Assembly (NCBI GenBank): GCA_019925795.1
Contig: CM034309.1
Coordinates: 29,010,729-29,074,728 of the forward strand
Source: Dendrobium chrysotoxum
Lineage: Eukaryota; Streptophyta; Magnoliopsida; Asparagales; Orchidaceae
DNA: 64,000 bases
Direction: 5' to 3'
Positions within the stretch are counted from its first letter, which is position 1. Every line of letters begins with the position of its first letter. The notes beneath the pieces were generated by a model. The model was given only the letters and a program-made list of their open reading frames with translations. It was not told the origin of the DNA and did not search any database. Below, piece by piece: positions 43,797 to 55,645 of the stretch. The position numbers and the translations under genes were made by a program.

Positions 43797-43827
43797 CGGG
43801 GACGACATTTTCTTAAGATGGGTAGAT
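43797..43827 (+). other. Pre-LTR conserved stretch and purine tract
   Basis: CGGGGACGACATTTTCTTAAGATGGGTAG resembles the conserved end of chromovirus internal regions, where a GAGGACGAA-like motif precedes the polypurine tract next to the 3' LTR. AAGATGGGTAGA is the weak purine tract here. Confidence 0.6.
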
Positions 43828-46050
43828 TGTAATAACCTGCATTTCAAATTTTGCTAAATTTTTTTGGAGTCATTATAACTCCAAATCGCAATCTGTTTTT
43901 GTCATAGTATTTTAATCGAAGTATTTTACTTACATGAATTTTTTCGTAATTTTTGGACACCAGTGAAAATCCTTAAAGAATTTGTACCTGTCGGTATAAA
44001 AGAGAATTTCGGGACCATCAAGTGTCCGTTTTGTAAACTGATTTCACCGATATTTTTTAAATAAAATGATTTATTTTATTGATATTTTTCTGTAATTTTT
44101 ATGCTTCTAATTTGATTTATTTGAATTTATACCAAAGAAAATTGATTAAATTAGTTATATAATAATAAATTATTATTTTAACTAAAATATCTTAAAGCAC
44201 TAATTTGTTTTCCATTAAAATCCATTTCTATTTCTCTTGAGTTCGGCAAACAGAGAATGAAAATGAGGGATTGAGAAGAAAAGGTAAGAGAGAGAAATGG
44301 AAACATGAGATTTGAAGGCCGCGAAGCGATTTTCGTCCGTCAATGCAGTTGAGATATTTGCTCGTTTCACTGTAAGGAATCAATTCTCTATTTCTGACTT
44401 CAAAGATTTTGTATTTTTAATATTTTTCTGTTTAAATTTGTGTTTCCGTTACCAAAAAACGTGCATAACTTTGTATTGACAAAACTTTCATCGCTTAACT
44501 TTTTGTATATTATAGAGATCATGATTATGAGCATTTTGAGTATTTATTTGAGATTTTTCACCATGTAGTTTTGAAAATACAACAATTTTTGTATACTCAG
44601 AAATTTATTTTGACCTCCAAAAATAGTGGTGTAGTACAATAAAAGTCTTAAAATATTATTTTACATAATCCCTAATAATTTGATAATTTTCTGAAAATAT
44701 ATATTTTTACCTAATAGGATTCTTCGTTGTATAATGTTATGACATTTTGGCATCTTCTTAATTAAGCTCAATTTTGCATTATTTGTTGCTATATATCAGA
44801 AATGAATGTTGAATATATGATTAAAATTACTGTTATAGTACCGTGATACTACTATGTGTGTAAAAGACAAGTAAAGACTGGTTGACCCGTTGGTTGGAGA
44901 CTGATTGACCTGTACAGGATGGTGGTCCGACGGGCTTTCCTTTAAATACTGTGATTTGGTGTTATCCTCTATTGATTCATGTGATACTGATTGGGAGTTA
45001 TAAGGAGATGATTACTATACCGACGGGCAAATAGTGACGACTCTGTTTACTGAGCCAACGGTTTATTGATACAATACTGAAAAATATCGTGATAGCCAGG
45101 ACTTCCTACTTGTTTAGTGTGACCATTAAAATGCATGTTTTGAAGCATTTTTCTTATTATTGTATGGATTTATAAGTAATGTATGAATTTATTATTCTTG
45201 TATTATTTTATTGCTCTTGCCACTGGATTGTTACTATTACTGATATAGATACTGATACTATTTGATATTATTGATTCATTGTACTGATACTGAGCATGTG
45301 ATATATAGAATTTATTAAGCATGTGATTAAGATATTAAGCTTTAGATTGAGATACTGATTTAAATGCTGCTATGTAATAAATAGATAGCATGTGAACACT
45401 CCTATATGATTTTGCTACATTGATTTGATTTAAACTGTTTTTACTGATATTTTGATTCGATGGTTTATCCTATTTCTTTACTGATTGGTATTACGACGAT
45501 TTCTTTATAGATTTGACACTTGTACTAGTTTATCTACTTTATTGGCTTTCGTACCTTAGTTTTTACTATTAACAGATTGTACTACTGCTGCATGTGAATT
45601 TTATTATTTCTGCACTAATTCAATAATCATATGAATGTAACTGCTATGATTTGACTGTTGACATGCATATTGCTCCTTTGTCGTGCTTTGAATTCAGTTG
45701 TAGGTTTTGGTGACCTGCTGGGCTTTTTAAGCTCATTATATGTCGTTAAATAATTTTAGGTCAGGGCAGGGGAGCAGGAGTATGAAACTGGTCAGAAATC
45801 TTCATATTCAGGTTCTTTTTATGTTAGCTATTTTTGTACTCAGGACAGAATAGTTATGATTTAAGTTTGTAAATCTTGAGTAGTGTATATAAATTTTGGG
45901 AATGAATGTAGATGTATATATTAATGTTTTGAATTCTAGAATCTATTTTGTTGTTTATTACTGATAGATGATATTAGATTGCTTTGGTGCTTTGGTTATT
46001 ATTTATTGAAAAAATAATAATTCTTCCAATTCAGATCCTAAGGCATCACA
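43828..46050 (+). repeat. Chromovirus 3' LTR (about 2.2 kb)
   Basis: Starts TGTAATAACCTGCATTTC and ends CCTAAGGCATCACA, TG...CA. Its last ~210 bases are mirrored (reverse complement) in the 171-bp insert at 7140-7310. No gene within it. Confidence 0.78.
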
Positions 46051-46838
46051 TCCTCAAACTTGAGGGCAATTAGAATACAATAGTCAACCAAAAGGCTGAA
46101 ATCTAGCGACAAATAGGAATTGGATGAAAATCTGGCGACATTCGGCGGTCTGATGTAAATCCGACGTCGGTTGGTGGCTGAGTTGAAGTTTTGTAGCAGT
46201 CGGCGATCAGGTGGAAGTCCGGCGACAATCAGCGGCTAGTCGTTGGTCCAGTAACAGTTGGTAGAGTTTCGCCGGTGATGATCCATGCCGAGGCGGTGGT
46301 CGAGGAGTTTGGTGGCAAGAGAGCTTTTTCTTCTCTTCCTTGCTTGGGTCGCCCTCAATGAAGAATGAGGGGCTTATTTATAATTTTTTGGGAGTGGCAT
46401 GGCCAGCAAATAGGAGGGAGATCAAGGGTATGTTAGGAGTGGTTTGAATGGACATTCGATATTAATCCCCTTGATCGTGGACCATTTACTAAACATTTGA
46501 ATGTCTTAATTATATCAGAATGTGATGATCTTGGGCTCGTTGGATTCGTTTGGTCGAGCCACTTGATTCGACAATAAGCATGCCACGTTTAGAAATCATT
46601 TAATCATCCAATTTATGGTTTGAACTTTCTAAAGGAGCTTTAGGTCTTCAATTTGGACTCATTTGGGCTCGGATTGAGTTGAATTTGGTGTCGTTGGGTT
46701 CAATTTTTTTTAGATGTTCAGTTCGATTGTAAGTTTGCTGAGATCGGAGTTCATATGGTTCTAGATTTAATTTCAAAAGTTTCCAACTTGATTTTGCCTT
46801 AAGATTTGTGCCCAATCAAGATAATTTTTCATTGATCA
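46051..46838 (-). mobile_element. Tat-like Gypsy LTR fragment
   Basis: Collinear with 57840-58399 over about 500 bp (CTTGGGCTCGTTGGATT, TTTGGTGTCGTTGGGTTC, GTTTGCTGAGATCGGAGTT). It starts TGATCAATG at 46838 in minus orientation and carries a TATA-like TTATAAATAAG (46373-46383, minus strand). A GC-rich degenerate tandem zone (about 46120-46300, GGCGATCAGGTGGAAGTCC) follows. Its 3' end is cut off exactly where the chromovirus LTR ends at 46050. Confidence 0.8.
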
Positions 46839-47718
46839 CTAGTAATTACTTTTATTTATTGACTTAGTGCCCTTTTGGGTCAATTTATATTTATATATTT
46901 TGTTTTGTTTAATATTTTTTAGTTTGAAATAAGATATATTTGATAATTTGAAATAAAATTCATTTTGTTTTTATTGAATATTAACTGAATATATTTTTAT
47001 GGTTGCGACCATGGCGATGGTTACAAACGGAATCAACAGATATAGCTGCTACGATGACCGACAATCGGGGCAACTATAATAATCAAAAGTGGTGATAATA
47101 GTGATCAATGATGGTGGCAAGGATTGCAGACTGCATTTAATGATTTAATTAAGAATATTCAAAATAACTAAATTTTATTTTGATAATTTTAAATCAATTT
47201 GATTTATTTTTTAAAATAAAAAGTAAAAATAGTTATAAAAATCTATTTTTAAAATAAAAAAAAAACAAAAAATACAAATAGACCCATAAGCTTTTACATT
47301 AATTAATGGATGTCCATCTGTTAGAATGTTGGCTTCAGTCCATAACAATTCACCATTCATAACAAGGGATATGAGAGTCCCTAATTCATTTAAAGTCTTC
47401 TGATATCTTATTATATGACATTTTGATGTTGTTGTTGAAATACTTCTATTTCAAAAAAAAAAAAAAAAAATCAAGTGATAACATATTTAAATGATTCTCA
47501 TGTGCATAAGGATAATTTAAATGTGCATGAAATTTTTTATTTAAAAAAATTATATAAAAAATAAATAAAATAATTATTACAATATTAATATAAGGTATGC
47601 TTAATTAAGTCATCAACTAATTGCAAAGATATCGCTCAAATTACGACTCTTTGCTCAACTGTGACAATAAACTTGATCTCCACGTTAGTAACCCATATAT
47701 AATTTAATATTATAGTGA
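46839..47718. other. Intergenic, nothing recognised
   Basis: AT-rich. It contains the GAT-rich stretch 46985-47120 noted under 40646-41150 and a poly(A) run at about 47453-47470. Confidence 0.45.
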
Positions 47719-47820
47719 GGTGCAGCTCATTTTGATATGTTGATTGGAAGTTTTGACTATCAACCAAGAGGTTTTGAATTTGAAACTTATATATGTGATG
47801 CGTGTGTAAATTTACTCTAA
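47719..47820 (+). mobile_element. SINE-like copy
   Basis: GCAGCTCATTTTGATATG with TTGATTGGAAGTTTTGACTAT, then GGTTTTGAATTTGAAACTTA in B-box position, parallels 25068-25193 (minus strand) along its length. The B box is degenerate. Ends undefined. Confidence 0.45.
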
Positions 47821-47829
47821 TATATATAT

Positions 47830-48612
47830 ATCTAGCGAGCATTTAGAGCAATTCACTCATTTACACAAGGAAGTGAAACTACTTTGGTGCATCCATAACA
47901 CTTGCTCCATCACAATCCTCTCCCACCGGCCTCTTCTCTCACAAAATGCTTCAAATACCTTTTCATATAACGGTAACTATTATTGCTATGGTTTATTGAT
48001 ATACAAGCTCAACACAGGTGCACACCAGCACATGATAGGGCGCCCACAAGTATCCGAACAAAGATTGATTGGACCTGATTTGATTAGCAAATTGGGACCG
48101 CTTGGCTATGATTATCTCTATCATTATCCACCGTCTGATGATCTGTACAAATCAACTTTTATATATTAATTGCGTGTGGCAAGCAGCGAGAATTTAGTTG
48201 GATCCTTCTTTTATTTTGCTTTATTTTTAAAATATAGCAACCTACATTATATGAATAGAGGTAATTTATGATCAAGTTCTTATTGCTGGTGTTGTTTTGC
48301 GGCTGGTTTAATTTATGTAGTTCCTTTGTGAGATTGTTCTTAGTAACATGAAACAAAGTAATATAATTAGAATCTCTTGAAATATTCTTTGTCTCATTAC
48401 ATATAGATGAATTATATAAGATTGGCTGTCAAGATGTATCTTGATATTAAGGAAATTTGTTTGATCATCATGTTGAGTTGGATTTACAATTAATGTCCTC
48501 ATTAACTATGTTAATTAAAACAAAAAAAACTATGTTAATTATGGTCATAATGGATATCAGTTTCATCCTCTACTTAGAAAATCTCATATAATTATAATAT
48601 TTGTAAAACATG
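47830..48612. other. Intergenic, nothing recognised
   Basis: The 98-codon frame 47873-48169 has no recognisable motif or promoter context. Confidence 0.45.
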
Positions 48613-48620
48613 TGTTAATT

Positions 48621-49253
48621 TAGGGGTGTCAAAATTTGACACGACCCGAAAATCCGACATGAACCCTACCCGAAAAATCCAGGTTATGACCAACCCGTTT
48701 TGCAAACCAGTTAGGTTTGGGTTCCAGGATTCAACGGGTTGGCTCCAGGTCACTCCACTAACCCAAAATTGACTTGGGCTCATCCGTTTGCAAAGATAGT
48801 AAAAACAAAAATAAAAATTTGAGTTGTCAGGAGTTGACCGTCATCATTGCACCCACAACCCTCGGGACCAAATGCTGAAATGCGATAACCCTCAGGACCA
48901 ACGCGGCTGCAAGGTTGAAAACAACGTCGTCGTAGCCCCCATTGCTACTGATGACGTCGATGCCGCAGCCTCTGCTGCCGTCCCCTCCAAAATCAGACAA
49001 ATGCGGTTCAAAATCCGACCCCGTCGGCGGAGGTTGACGGCAGCCGGAGGATCAATAGCATTGTGTCGTCGCTATAGCTGTTGCCATTGCTGACCTTAGT
49101 TGGCGGGTCATATCGGGTTGACCCTGGTCCGAAGCATGCCGAGTTCGGGTCCGAAAAAGTGACACGTTTGCAAAAATGGGTTGGGTCAACTTGTGTTGGG
49201 TCAATTCCAGGTTGGACCTGAACCCGACCCGTGACCCGATTTGTATAGCCCTA
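48621..49253. mobile_element. Non-autonomous hAT-like element (633 bp) with 8-bp target duplication
   Basis: Starts TAGGGGTGTCAAAATTTGAC, and the right end reads TAGGGCTATACAAATCGGGT in reverse complement. TGTTAATT flanks both sides exactly (48613-48620 and 49254-49261), the 8-bp duplication expected of hAT transposition. Subterminal regions on both sides are rich in GACCCG/CGGGTC words in opposite orientation. The middle (about 48825-49095) is GC-rich with an 89-codon frame of no recognised family, possibly captured sequence. No transposase. Confidence 0.87.
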
Positions 49254-49261
49254 TGTTAATT

Positions 49262-49388
49262 AATATTATTGATATTGATATTCAATGTTCTTTCAAGATA
49301 AATTGTGATTTGTGAGATGTTCTCTCGAGAGAAGCTTATTTTTAGAATTATTAAGTTGTTCCAAGATGGAGTGAAGTGTCTCAATTGG

Positions 49389-49391
<3 letters not shown>
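49262..49391. other. Short spacer
   Basis: No feature between the hAT-like element and the (AT)n tract. Confidence 0.4.

Positions 49392-49472
<81 letters not shown>
49392..49472. repeat. (AT)n microsatellite
   Basis: About 40 AT units, the longest simple repeat of the window. Confidence 0.95.
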
Positions 49473-49476
<4 letters not shown>

Positions 49477-49509
49477 GTCATGTGTATGATTGATATGGCA
49501 TCTAAGATA

Positions 49510-50155
49510 TAAGAAATTTGAGGATTACACCAAAAATGATGGTGAAGAGAAGAATAATAATCCTCCTAAGAGAATGCACTAAAAAATTGAATATAGCTGC
49601 AGAGAGGAAGAATAGTCCATCCCTTGGAAGGAAAAGGGATTATGTGACTTTAAGATGATGACAAAGAGGCAACAACAGCCCCTCTTTTGGATGGTGATAG
49701 AGTGGGGAAAAATAATTCATCTCTTAGAAAGAAAGGAAGTGTTGTGAGACTCAAATATGATGATAAAAGGAGGATGAATTATCCCTATTATGGAAGGAAA
49801 GAAATTATGACTTAAGCATGATGGTAAAGTGGAGAAGAACAACACCTCTCTTGAAAGGAGCGAGATTATATGACCTAAAGCTAATAATGAAGGTGGAGAG
49901 AATAGTCCCTCTCTAGGAAAGTGGAGGAAGAAAACTATATGACCCAAGCATGAATGACGGCAATGTGTAAAGATATCCCCTAACCTGGAAGGATGTGAGA
50001 CTATATGCATTATAGAAGATGATAAAACGGAAAGTATAATCCCTCTTTTAAGTAGAGGGAGAATTATATGACTCAAAGAAGACAATGAAAGTGGGATAAG
50101 TAGTCTTTCTCATGAAAGGAGGGGATTGTCCAACCTAAAAATGATGTGATAGAAG
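49510..50155. repeat. Degenerate minisatellite, unit about 65-70 bp, about nine copies
   Basis: Each unit reads roughly TATGACYTAAGCATGATG, then AAAGTGGAGAAGAATAATCC, then TCTCTTGGAAGGAAAG. Copies start near 49630, 49745, 49808, 49868, 49935, 49990, 50065 and 50125, with others more worn. A 122-codon minus-strand frame across it (49717-50085) merely reflects the repeat. Confidence 0.7.
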
Positions 50156-52654
50156 GATATTGGAATACTTGAAAGAAGCAAATAAACTTCATGCAATGGC
50201 TATAGCTTTAGAATTTTCTTACAATCTAGAAGTTTAGAATGTCTCAAATGAAAAAAAAAATTAGAGTTTATCTTTATATTTTGAGGGGTGATGAAAGGGG
50301 GCGTATTCTAGTGCTTATCTAAATTATTTAAAAAAACTCTTATTCTTATCAACAATGGATGGACGAGAACACATCTTCTCTTACTCAAAAAATTTTTAGA
50401 TGGCCACAATTTGAGACAACTGAATCGACCTACCTAGGCTATATCAATGTTAGACAATCAATCGAGAACGCTTTATGATGGTCACCACTGGAGATGTATT
50501 TATTCAATTAAAAAATATACTAACTTATAGATCTTGATATCAAAATCTCAATAAATTTGATGAATGAAAATTCTAAGTGTCAAATTATTTTGAATTCTTT
50601 CAAGAAAACTTGTAGATCAAATTTGGACTTGCCAAAAAATAAAAATGATAGGTCATAACTTTTGTTTAAATATTTGTCTCTCCCTAAGTAATCATTCATC
50701 TTAATGGGTTATGAAACAAAGATTTATGGTCGTCGTAGAAACTTAGGGAAGTTCAAATATTATTCGGTGAATTACATAAAAATAAATGTGACTTGGAATA
50801 TTCAAACACTTAAAAAAGATATCTCAAAATCATCAACCATGTGCTACCGATGGTGTCCACTCCTCCCATCTAATCGCTTGTATTGACATATCTCATGTAA
50901 TAAGCTGATCAATCATGGCTAACCTAAGTTTATTTTGATTAGTTGGGTAGGCCAGTATCAAATCATTCTTACCCTATGTAAGCATCACTTGATTGCATGT
51001 GATATTATTTTTATCATTTGGTATGCAATAAAATTAGTCTTACTTTTATATAGAATGCAAATTTGCACTTCGTAAGATTGTTATTATTATATGGACATTT
51101 GATTGCTTCAATGATTGACTTCTTTAACATAGTACAAATTTGAAGCCATAGAATTAGAGCAATTGTCAAGCTATGCGAGGTACAAAGTGCAAATGGTCTA
51201 ACCATATCTTTTCTTCATAAATCAAAATAGTAAAATATTTAAATTTTAAGTGAGGTCTAAAACTAACTTTAGCTTTCAAGCTAGCTCTTCCGATATCTTG
51301 TGGTTCACACAATTTTTTTTTTGTTATAAATAATAAGCAATAAATTGCGAAATGTGCAGCTCAAATCACCAACCTGAAGAAATAATTTCTCCAACCGTTA
51401 GATTAGGGTTTATGGTTTAGGGTTTAGGCTTAGGGTATCACTTATCGCATTATTAAATATATTTCTATTCATTTTTTCCACACAACCAAAGAATTCAAAA
51501 GATATGAAGAACCATTAATATTAGCTCCTTGACTAAATAAATAAAATTAAAGTGGTAAAAAAGTCTTTAATGTTAACTATTTGTGACCTTTCTTGATAGA
51601 TACAAGATTTTTCTTGTAAGCAAAAAGACATGACAACTTGCTTTAGATTATTTTACAATTGCTTTCAAAGTCATAGTATAATAAACTTAAGCAAAGTTTT
51701 AAACATGGGAAATGCTTTGATATCCTTTTGGATACAAACAGATAACATTTTGGATTATTTACCAATTTTTTTCACAACTGACATGCATCATAGGACAACA
51801 AGTCTTAATTTGCATACTTATACACATGGGAAATGCTTCCAAATGGATAACTAGATAGGTTAAGACTATAATAAAAGTTATATGAAAGAAAAAGCAAAAT
51901 TTCAAAAGGATTTGTCTTGTCCATACACACTACTGAAAAATCTGTATGTTAACCAAATTTTCAGAAGGATTTATTGTGAGGAAATGGTGCAAGTTTTGAA
52001 AGTAATGATAATCCTACAAATTTTTTTTTTAAGAAAAAAAATCATTTATATGACATAAAAACTTGGAAATTGCTGAACAAGGTATTTAAGTTGATTAGAG
52101 TAGTATTATAATATTTGATTAATCATTTTCTTTTGACATGTGGGGGGGATTCAAGAAATTATATATCCTCGATTAGATATGAATAATATGATGAGTTAGA
52201 TTTCGAATATATTGTGTTAGGGCTTGATGATTTGTTAGAATTTAACTTAATATATGTTCATTGATCACATTATGAAGTGGATATGTAAAGCTTTTTGGAT
52301 AAATGTGAGGTGATTTTGAATAAATTAATTAGGTTTGTGATAGTTGGTGGCTATGTAGGTTTATGCATGAAAATTATAGGGTCATGAGAGTGGAAGATAA
52401 CCATAAGCATTTTGTTAAGGAGTTGAGAATGAATTGAGAAGAGTAGAGTGTAGAGAACAAAAAGAAACAAAGGGAAGGTGAACGAGGTAAGCTTTTTTGA
52501 GGAACTTTTGAAGTAGGCAATTTTGTATAACTATTTATTCATTTTTATTATCTCTCCAAAGTTATTTCTCTTTTACTTATCCTTTTAGATTTGAGTCTTC
52601 TCCTCTTTCTTTGTTAAGGGAGGGCATAATTATTTTTTGAAAAATATTGGTAGG
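50156..52654. other. Intergenic, nothing recognised
   Basis: AT-rich with no supported gene. A short telomere-like stretch lies at 51404-51436. Confidence 0.45.
51404..51436. repeat. Short telomere-like motif
   Basis: TTAGGGTTTATGGTTTAGGG followed by TTTAGGCTTAGGG: about four degenerate units of the plant telomere repeat TTTAGGG. Too short to be a chromosome end. Confidence 0.6.
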
Positions 52655-53216
52655 TATCACTACAGGAAAACTGGCCTTTGATTACCGTCAAAGCTTACGG
52701 CGGAAGTAAATACGTCGGAAACAACGACGCATGAACCGGCAGATTATTCATTAGTAACTAAACGACGGCTGTTCCGGTGTAAATTATGCTGGTTCTCTTT
52801 CGACGTATTATCTGTCGTCCAATCCGCCGTAATTTGGAAGATCTGCAGTTTATTCCGACGTATTTTTCGTCGGTATGTTCCGGCGTATTATCCCACCGAT
52901 ATTTCACCAGTCTATTTAAACTCGATGAACCTTTTCCGTCGAAATTTTTTACGGTAAAAATACTGACGTATTATCCACCGGAAAATCCGATGGCAAAAGC
53001 CCTATTTCCCTTCTGAGCCCGTCTTCCTTTTCCTTTCCTTCCTTTACGTTTCGTTCGCTCCGCTCGCATCTGTCGCCTCAGCCGAACGTCGTCGCTGCCA
53101 AGACCGACCCATTGCCGAAGGGACTTCCACCGAGTTTGTCGATGTTTGCCGCCTTAGTCGTTGACGTCCGCCGCTCTTTTGCCGAAATTCCAACATAAGA
53201 TTTTATATTTTTTATG

Positions 53217-53997
53217 CACTACAGGAAAATTGCCAATTACCGGTGGTTCGTAAAATTTTCTGCAGTTTACAAACCCCCGGAATAAACTACATAGGAAAGG
53301 AAAACCAACAGCCATTTTCCGGTGGCAAACTTTTTCGACGGTTTTCTGGCAGCTAAAACAGCCAAAGATTAGTGAACCCAACACTGCGGGTAAACTATCG
53401 GTAAAATTCGGCGCAAAAACTGCCGGTTTATTACCGGCGACTTAACGACTTACCGGCCGTAGAAACCGCCAGTATATCCGACAGCCAAGTCGCCGGTAAT
53501 AACCGGCGGTTAAATTAAAAAAAAAACAGTAACTAAAACGAGTTGTCTGGTATCGAAGTTTCTAGCGGCTAAACCGCAGAAAACCTACAGCATTTACAAA
53601 AAAAATTGACAGCCCCCTCTATTTACACCAATTTTCACATTACCTACACAAAATTCAAAACATACCTAAAACAGAAAATTTAAGGGCAACAACCCACAAT
53701 ACGTAACTCATAAAAAACAGAGTAAAAAATCACCAGAACAGTTCATATGAAATAATAAAACACAATCAACAAATATATTTACATAATCTACAATAAGCAA
53801 AAATAGTACTTTAAACAAATAAGAATGCATATATTCCACAATCAACATAATATATGAAATTCTCAGTCAAATGTTTCAAATACAATAAAAAGTTCTTCGA
53901 ATAAATAACAACACTAATCATCCTCCGTATCCTTGCTTTAAACCGCCAGTTAATAGCGGTGGTCAAACCGCCGGTAAACTGCAAATTTCCTATAGTG
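53217..53997. mobile_element. Nested non-autonomous CACTA element (781 bp)
   Basis: CACTACAGGAAAATTGCCA at the left and CACTATAGGAAATTTGCAG (reverse complement) at the right, with a perfect 3-bp target duplication ATG (53214-53216 and 53998-54000). Subterminal zones carry CCGGCGG/CCGCCGGT repeats. No coding region. Its TIR is like that of the surrounding element. Confidence 0.88.
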
Positions 53998-54030
53998 ATG
54001 GATTTTCTTGGTAGACATTAGTAGTAGATT

Positions 54031-54115
54031 GTACCATGGTGTATGCATTTTGTTGATGATATTCTTCTTGTTGATGAGTCTAGAGAGGGAGTTGAGGTGT
54101 ATGTTTTTAGTAGAA
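54031..54115 (+). pseudogene. LINE (L1-type) reverse transcriptase fragment
   Basis: The frame starting near 54031 reads VPWCMHFVDDILLVDESREG, the region around the RT active site (xVDD or xADD) of plant L1 elements as found in many decayed copies. It lies 30 bases from the nested CACTA right end. No endonuclease or further RT segment was recognised. Confidence 0.65.
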
Positions 54116-54116
54116 T

Positions 54117-54786
54117 TCAAATTGGATGGTTAAAGTAGATGAATGCGGTGAGATTTTTGAGGGAGATGATGTGTACAAGATATAGTGAGACTTGAGGGAG
54201 TTGATGTTTGCAAGATGTGGTGAGACTTGCAATGTGAGATATAAAATTTCCCTCATACTTAGAGAAAAACTCTATAAGATGTGGTGAGACACGTGAAAAT
54301 ATTGGAGAAGCTTTTATGAAAGATATGATTAGAGAGAGCGAAAGAGCTACCTTGGATGGTTTCATCACGTAAACTATATTTTCACACGCTAAGAAAATCG
54401 ATAAATCTACTGGAAATATCTCTGGCGCAAACTGCCTTTTTACATAGGTATCCCCCCGAAGACCTATACACGCCTTTCTTGGCATGGTAGGATCGAAGGT
54501 CACGGTCATGGTGTCACCCGACACCGATCGTACATATTTTTCTTGATATGGCGGGCAGGCTAAGACTCTTTGTATTTCTCCTAAACATGGGAGACGCTGG
54601 GAGGCTGCTAGATTTTTCATTGACAGGGTACTTGTGTGAAATAACAATGCCATTCGATTTATAAATAAAATTAAAATCTATCTATTTCCCTTCAAAATAT
54701 TTTTCAACAACATCTAATATCTTCATATTATATGTAGGCTATATATTATGGATATTAGAAATTAAAGAAGTTGGATGTATAACTGA
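54117..54786. other. Unassigned segment inside the CACTA element
   Basis: A 178-codon minus-strand frame (54117-54653) fills most of this part. It has no domain I can name and its left end overlaps repeated GATGTGGTGAGAC words (about 54170-54300). It may be captured sequence or chance. Confidence 0.25.
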
Positions 54787-55645
54787 TTGGCGCAAGGACG
54801 AAAGACATTAACATATGAGTTCATTAATGGGATGAACCTTTTCATTCAGATAGCAAAATAACTGCCCAGCTTCATCTCAGATGAAAAGTTTTGATGTCTA
54901 TATTCTAAACATAAAAATCAAGTGCACCTAAGACCAGTTGATGTAATTGTTGATCTATATCACAGAGGTTTCATGCCAGAATATTAGTATTGGACTTCTT
55001 ATGGTGAGTATGAACCACATTTTATTCTCGATGCGGCCTGTCTACAAGTACTAATATAGCTAATGAAGAAAATATCCAACCAGATCTTGAGGACTTAGTT
55101 CAAGATGCAACTATGGCATAATTTGAATAATATATAGAAGGGTTACCAAATAAGAAGGCACAGAATTTTTATAATTTGTTGCATGCTGCCCAACGACCAA
55201 TATGGAAGGCGTGTACCACTCACTCAGAGTTATATGTTGCTGTGAAGATGTTAAACATCAAGGCATAATATAATATCCCCCATAAATATTTTAATTAATT
55301 AGTTGGACTGCTTAATGAAACCAACCCGACAGATAATATAATTTCTACAAATTTATATCAAACAAAGAAGCTGGTTTCCAAACTTGGTGTGACATACATA
55401 AATATAAATTGTTGTATCAATGGATGCATATTATAGTTTAAGGATGATTTATCAGAGATTGTATGTCGTCATTGCAATACGCCAAGATTTAAATCAAAGT
55501 TTGGAACGAAAAGAAAGCTGAAGGAAGTACCTATTAATAGGATGTTTTACTTCCCCATAATTCCTTGACTACAACGATTATATGCATTTATGAGATCTGC
55601 TGCACATATGAGATGGCATAATGAACACATTTCGTAAGAAGATGT
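54787..55645 (+). pseudogene. CACTA transposase (TNPD-type) remnant
   Basis: Three degraded parts in order: the N-terminal transposase-associated segment (RLTYEFINGMNLF-like, then VHLRPVDVIVDLYHRGFMPEY, about 54800-54985); a middle piece (EGLPNKKAQNFYNLL, about 55135-55185); and a later piece with a C-x2-C pair (CRHCNTPRFK) followed by a stop-interrupted LQRLYAFMRSAAHMRWH (about 55460-55620), a strongly conserved stretch in plant TNPD proteins. Several stops and large deletions remove most of the ~1000-residue protein. Confidence 0.8.

Larger units (their letters stand above)
42107..46050 (+). mobile_element. Chromovirus (Del/Tekay-like) Gypsy element lacking pol
   Basis: A partial LTR (42107-42455), a gag remnant (42481-43590), then directly the 3' end of the internal region with purine tract and a full LTR (43828-46050). 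Protease, RT, RNase H and integrase are missing: the sequence passes from gag to the pre-LTR stretch (GGGGACGACATTTTCTTAAG, about 43797) in about 200 bp. The partial LTR is near-identical to 44054-44393, proving they belong together. The element is non-autonomous and broken. Confidence 0.85.

Noticed and set aside
37449..46050. Endogenous pararetrovirus
   Set aside because: No movement-protein or coat-type domain was seen; all retroelement pieces fit Cassandra-type TRIM, other TRIM or chromovirus structure.
54117..54653. 178-codon minus-strand frame as a host gene
   Set aside because: It lies inside a decayed CACTA element, has no recognised domain and overlaps local repeats.
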